DNA of 38,807 bases from an uncultured Prevotellaceae bacterium (GTDB lineage Bacteria; Bacteroidota; Bacteroidia; Bacteroidales; Bacteroidaceae), in assembly GCA_902783625.1 (NCBI GenBank), contig CACZRN010000030.1:1-38807 (forward strand), written 5' to 3'. Below the pieces are notes generated by a model that did not search any database, was not told the DNA's origin, and saw only the letters and a program-made list of their open reading frames with translations. Position 1 is the first letter of the stretch; the number at the start of each line of letters is the position of its first letter. This document shows positions 36,308 through 38,807 of this stretch, piece by piece. A program made the translations under genes and the position numbers.

Positions 36308-37375
36308 ATGACAGATATTATACAAATTCAAGAATCAGAGTATGATGCAATTCTGCGACAGGCTGTCACAGTTATTGACAGAACAAGAGCTATGGTGGCA
36401 ACAACGGTGTGTTCTGCCATCGGTACCGCTCATTGGGAAATTGGAAAACTACTTCACGACAAGAAAGTTGAAAGCAAACATGGTAGTGGTGTAGTCAACC
36501 GCTTATCCTATGACTTGAAAGAACGTTATCCGCAGATGGGTGTTTCTCCAAGAAACCTATGGGACATGAAGAAATTCTATGAACGTTTCTGTGGCAGCGA
36601 GCCAAAACTGCGACAGGCTGTCGCAGTTTTACCTTGGGGGCATACTCTGACCTTGATGCGCAAGTTTGGTGAAGATGATAATACCATATTATATTACGCG
36701 CAGGAGATTACATCGAAAGGTTGGAATCGCGAACTTCTATCCAGTGCAATCTCTTTGCAAATACACAAGAGAAAGAATGAGCCGTCAGACAACAACTTCG
36801 AGCAGACACTACCTGCCACACAGGCAATGTTTGCCAATGAGGTGTTCAGAAGCGGTTACAATTTGGGATTCCTTGGCGTTAAAGATCCCATCTTAGAAAC
36901 AGAACTTGAAGCCCGATTGGTAGAAAAGGTTAAGCAATTTCTTTTGGAACTTGGCAAAGGGTTCACGTATATTGGTAATCAATACGTACTCGAATACAAT
37001 GGAAAGCGGAGCAAGGTTGATATGCTTTTCTTTCATCGTGTACTGCACTGTCTTGTGGCTATTGATTTGAAGATTGGCGAATTTAAGCCAGAATATGCAG
37101 GTAAGATGAACTACTACCTATCATTGCTTGACCGTTTAGAGCGTAGAGAAGGTGAAAATCGTTCTATCGGCATCATTCTATGCGCCGAGAAAGATCGAGT
37201 GGAAGTTGAATTAGCTTTGGAAGAAATGGGCAAACCTATTGGTGTTGCTGATTATCAACTGATTGTTCCTCAGGAAGAATTAAAGAAAATAGTAGCAGAA
37301 GAAGTTGAGGCTTTTGGAAAAGAGCTTCCTTTTCGCACTGAAACGGAGGAGGGACCAAAGCAAGAAAGACAATAA
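36308..37375 (+). CDS. DUF1016 / YhcG-family PD-(D/E)xK nuclease-like protein
   Basis: This 355-residue protein has two domains. The N-terminal DUF1016_N (about residues 10-150) includes HWEIGKLLHDKK, LWDMKKFYERF and LPWGHTLTLM. The C-terminal PD-(D/E)xK domain (about 180-335) has the catalytic motif D238 (KVDMLFFH) and D253-L-K255 (IDLKIGEFKPEYAGKMNYY). The family is predicted to be a DNA nuclease; some members lie in restriction-modification and defence loci, and the cellular role is not settled. It follows the HTH gene by 4 bp and precedes the DUF6236 gene by 30 bp. The active site is intact. The coding DNA contains a 21-bp repeat and a perfect 27-bp hairpin (see repeat entry). Confidence 0.9.
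   Translation: MTDIIQIQESEYDAILRQAVTVIDRTRAMVATTVCSAIGTAHWEIGKLLHDKKVESKHGSGVVNRLSYDLKERYPQMGVSPRNLWDMKKFYERFCGSEPKLRQAVAVLPWGHTLTLMRKFGEDDNTILYYAQEITSKGWNRELLSSAISLQIHKRKNEPSDNNFEQTLPATQAMFANEVFRSGYNLGFLGVKDPILETELEARLVEKVKQFLLELGKGFTYIGNQYVLEYNGKRSKVDMLFFHRVLHCLVAIDLKIGEFKPEYAGKMNYYLSLLDRLERREGENRSIGIILCAEKDRVEVELALEEMGKPIGVADYQLIVPQEELKKIVAEEVEAFGKELPFRTETEEGPKQERQ
36604..36630 (+). repeat. 13-bp-arm palindrome in the DUF1016 gene, with a partner repeat at 36353-36373
   Basis: AAAACTGCGACAG and CTGTCGCAGTTTT are perfect inverted arms around one base. The inner CTGCGACAGGCTGTCGCAGTT (36608-36628) is repeated at 36353-36373 with one mismatch, 255 bp upstream and in the same reading frame; both encode LRQAV. 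Confidence 0.75.
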
Positions 37376-37405
37376 CACGGCATTTAATAAAGATATAATG
37401 AATGT

Positions 37406-38458
37406 ATGAAACCAGATTCAATATTATATTATCCTCATATTGAATTCCAAAATGTAGCGTGGGTTAAGTCCAGTTTGTTACTTTGGAACCATGTGTATCG
37501 AATTGTCCCAGAAGGTTATGTGCCCAATGATAATGATGATATCAAAGCATTGATTGATGAAGACTTGGTTAGGAACATCAAGTTGGATGACAAGGATAGA
37601 GAGGATACATGTGATGAATTCCTGAGACTCTGTGATAAAATAGAGAATCATATGCCTACGGGGCTTATTCCCTCGGATGAAGATAGAATTCACCCTGGTA
37701 AAATTGACAACAGGTTATATCCTTATCTTGACTTGATTGGAGATTATTTTATTGACGAAAACAAATGGCTCCATTTATCAAAAGAACTTGCAAGAGGGTA
37801 TATGTTTAAGTTGTCGCAAGTGGTTGCAAGGATACGCAATCTTAACCGAGGTACAGATGATTTGGATGCATGGTCAATTAATCCTTATTTCTGTGAAAAT
37901 GCGAACTTCGGCGAGTTTCTTCAAGATCCTACGGCCAAGGGCTTCTTCTGTTCTGTTACATTAGAAGACGTCGTGCCTCAAAATATAGGGGAAGTAAGCA
38001 TACGTGAACTAATTTCATTTGTTAACAAGAGAAAGGATGAAAGAAAACAACTAAGAGAGAAATTTGATGAATTGATCAGTCATCTTGCTAAGATATCAAA
38101 TATCCAACATGCGGGCCAGGTAAGCATGGATTTTGTTAATGATTTAATTGATTCTAAAGTACAGTATAGACAGAGCATGGATAAGTGGAAAGATATTAGC
38201 GCCTTGTCAATTTCAACGGGAGTACCTGTATCTCTTACAGCATTAGGTACTTTTGCTGCTCTGAATGGGAATCCATTTAGTATCGCTATGATAGCAGGCA
38301 GTTTAGCGATTGGTGCAATATGCTCATATGCTGATTTCTATAGAGCGAAGAAGAATAGAGACCCTTCCTATTCATCATATTTAATCGGTATTGACGAACT
38401 TTGTAGAAATGTTACAAGGCAAAGTTATACACGATTAGAGGAGTTTATCAATGACTGA
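37406..38458 (+). CDS. DUF6236 family protein with C-terminal hydrophobic hairpin
   Basis: The protein has 350 residues. The N-terminus ILYYPHIEFQNVAWVKSSLLLWNHVYRIVPEGY is characteristic of DUF6236, a family of unknown function often seen in accessory regions. The middle is charged and helical, with a likely coiled coil at about residues 205-235 (VNKRKDERKQLREKF). Residues about 263-310 contain two hydrophobic segments (SISTGVPVSLTALGTFAAL and IAMIAGSLAIGAICSYA), which could insert in the membrane. Codon use is AT-rich, unlike the flanking core genes. It follows the DUF1016 gene by 30 bp and precedes the partial gene at 38493 by 34 bp. Co-transcription of the three is likely but not shown. 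Confidence 0.8.
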   Translation: MKPDSILYYPHIEFQNVAWVKSSLLLWNHVYRIVPEGYVPNDNDDIKALIDEDLVRNIKLDDKDREDTCDEFLRLCDKIENHMPTGLIPSDEDRIHPGKIDNRLYPYLDLIGDYFIDENKWLHLSKELARGYMFKLSQVVARIRNLNRGTDDLDAWSINPYFCENANFGEFLQDPTAKGFFCSVTLEDVVPQNIGEVSIRELISFVNKRKDERKQLREKFDELISHLAKISNIQHAGQVSMDFVNDLIDSKVQYRQSMDKWKDISALSISTGVPVSLTALGTFAALNGNPFSIAMIAGSLAIGAICSYADFYRAKKNRDPSYSSYLIGIDELCRNVTRQSYTRLEEFIND

Positions 38459-38492
38459 GGGTATCACTTTATTGCTTATGAAAGGATAAAAT

Positions 38493-38807
38493 ATGAAAAA
38501 CCTCGTAGAACAGGCAAGTAATTGGCTTCAGTCAGAAGCATGTCGATCGGGAAATATTGTCGAACGAACTAATAATGTTGTGTCTGCATTCCGATCATAC
38601 ATATTGGAAGAAAAGAAGGAGGTCTGTGAAAACACAGGCCTTTCGCTGTTTTCAATTACGAATAAGATAGATGCCACAGCCAAGACTATTCGACAGATTT
38701 TATCAGCCTTTTTAAGAGGAAATCAACAAGATGCTCTCCTTAAGACTCGTATAATGATGCAGTCAATGAAGTTCGACAAAATGAGTCCTGGGACACCAAT
38801 GTATAAA
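38493..38807 (+). CDS. 5' part of an unknown gene, possibly a HEPN-RES type protein
   Basis: 105 residues are visible from the ATG at 38493 and the frame is open to the window edge. The visible part is almost entirely helical (VEQASNWLQSEACRSG, SAFRSYILEEKKEV, IDATAKTIRQILSAFLRG). It ends SFDKMSPGTPMYK-like (MKFDKMSPGTPMYK), which could be the entry to an RES domain, where a short helical HEPN-like N-terminus precedes a PGxxxYR-type start. RES proteins can be NAD-degrading toxins. This is only a pattern resemblance; the catalytic part is not in the window. It is in line with the DUF6236 gene 34 bp upstream. Confidence 0.6.
   Translation, partial: MKNLVEQASNWLQSEACRSGNIVERTNNVVSAFRSYILEEKKEVCENTGLSLFSITNKIDATAKTIRQILSAFLRGNQQDALLKTRIMMQSMKFDKMSPGTPMYK

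Overview
The window reads as a chromosomal segment from a member of the Bacteroidales, most likely Prevotella or a close relative. Several features support this. Promoters follow the Bacteroidetes TTTG-N19/20-TAnnTTTG pattern. There is a MurF-alanine racemase fusion, a bifunctional fucokinase/GDP-fucose pyrophosphorylase (Fkp), BspA-type leucine-rich repeats and Prevotella-like C-terminal tails. The gene order ftsX-DUF3098-uppP-truB-queA-folK is typical of the phylum. No rRNA, tRNA, CRISPR array or prophage was seen.

Layout. Positions 1-4.7 kb (plus strand) hold the 3' part of a GH97 glycosidase and the murF-alr fusion, each followed by a clear hairpin terminator. Positions 4.7-13.6 kb (minus strand) hold one tightly packed run: a YfhO-type membrane protein, fkp, a GSCFA protein, a small Cys/His-rich membrane protein and a TonB-dependent receptor. 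The last two look like a metal-uptake pair. An 844-bp gene-free stretch follows. Positions 14.4-15.8 kb (plus) hold mtnN and luxS, the two steps from S-adenosylhomocysteine to homocysteine and the AI-2 precursor. A REP-like double hairpin and its probable REP-associated tyrosine transposase follow. Positions 16.4-21.7 kb (minus) form a small glycan-degradation operon: GH2 beta-galactosidase with an N-terminal beta-trefoil, a GH43-like enzyme and an outer-membrane barrel. Next come typA (minus), a putative surface lipoprotein and rpsO (plus).

Positions 25.5-30 kb (minus) hold the housekeeping cluster ftsX, DUF3098, uppP, truB, queA and folK. A COG0731-type radical SAM protein (plus) follows. 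A secreted protein of about 1087 residues (minus) joins an ADP-ribosylglycohydrolase-like domain to FG-GAP/VCBS repeats. The next stretch is decaying: a truncated BspA-like repeat protein with two dockerin-like units, plus an orphan remnant of the same tail downstream.

The last 2.8 kb (from about 36.0 kb, plus) is visibly more AT-rich. It encodes a small HTH regulator, a DUF1016/YhcG-type PD-(D/E)xK nuclease, a DUF6236 protein with a C-terminal hydrophobic hairpin, and the start of a further gene cut by the window edge. This accessory module is the best candidate for an undescribed defence or toxin-antitoxin-like system. The non-coding space is also rich in repeats: paired perfect palindromes at 23.9 kb, a 32-bp element found at 14.1 and 23.9 kb, a nested inverted repeat at 25.3-25.5 kb, and ggagtta tandem repeats.
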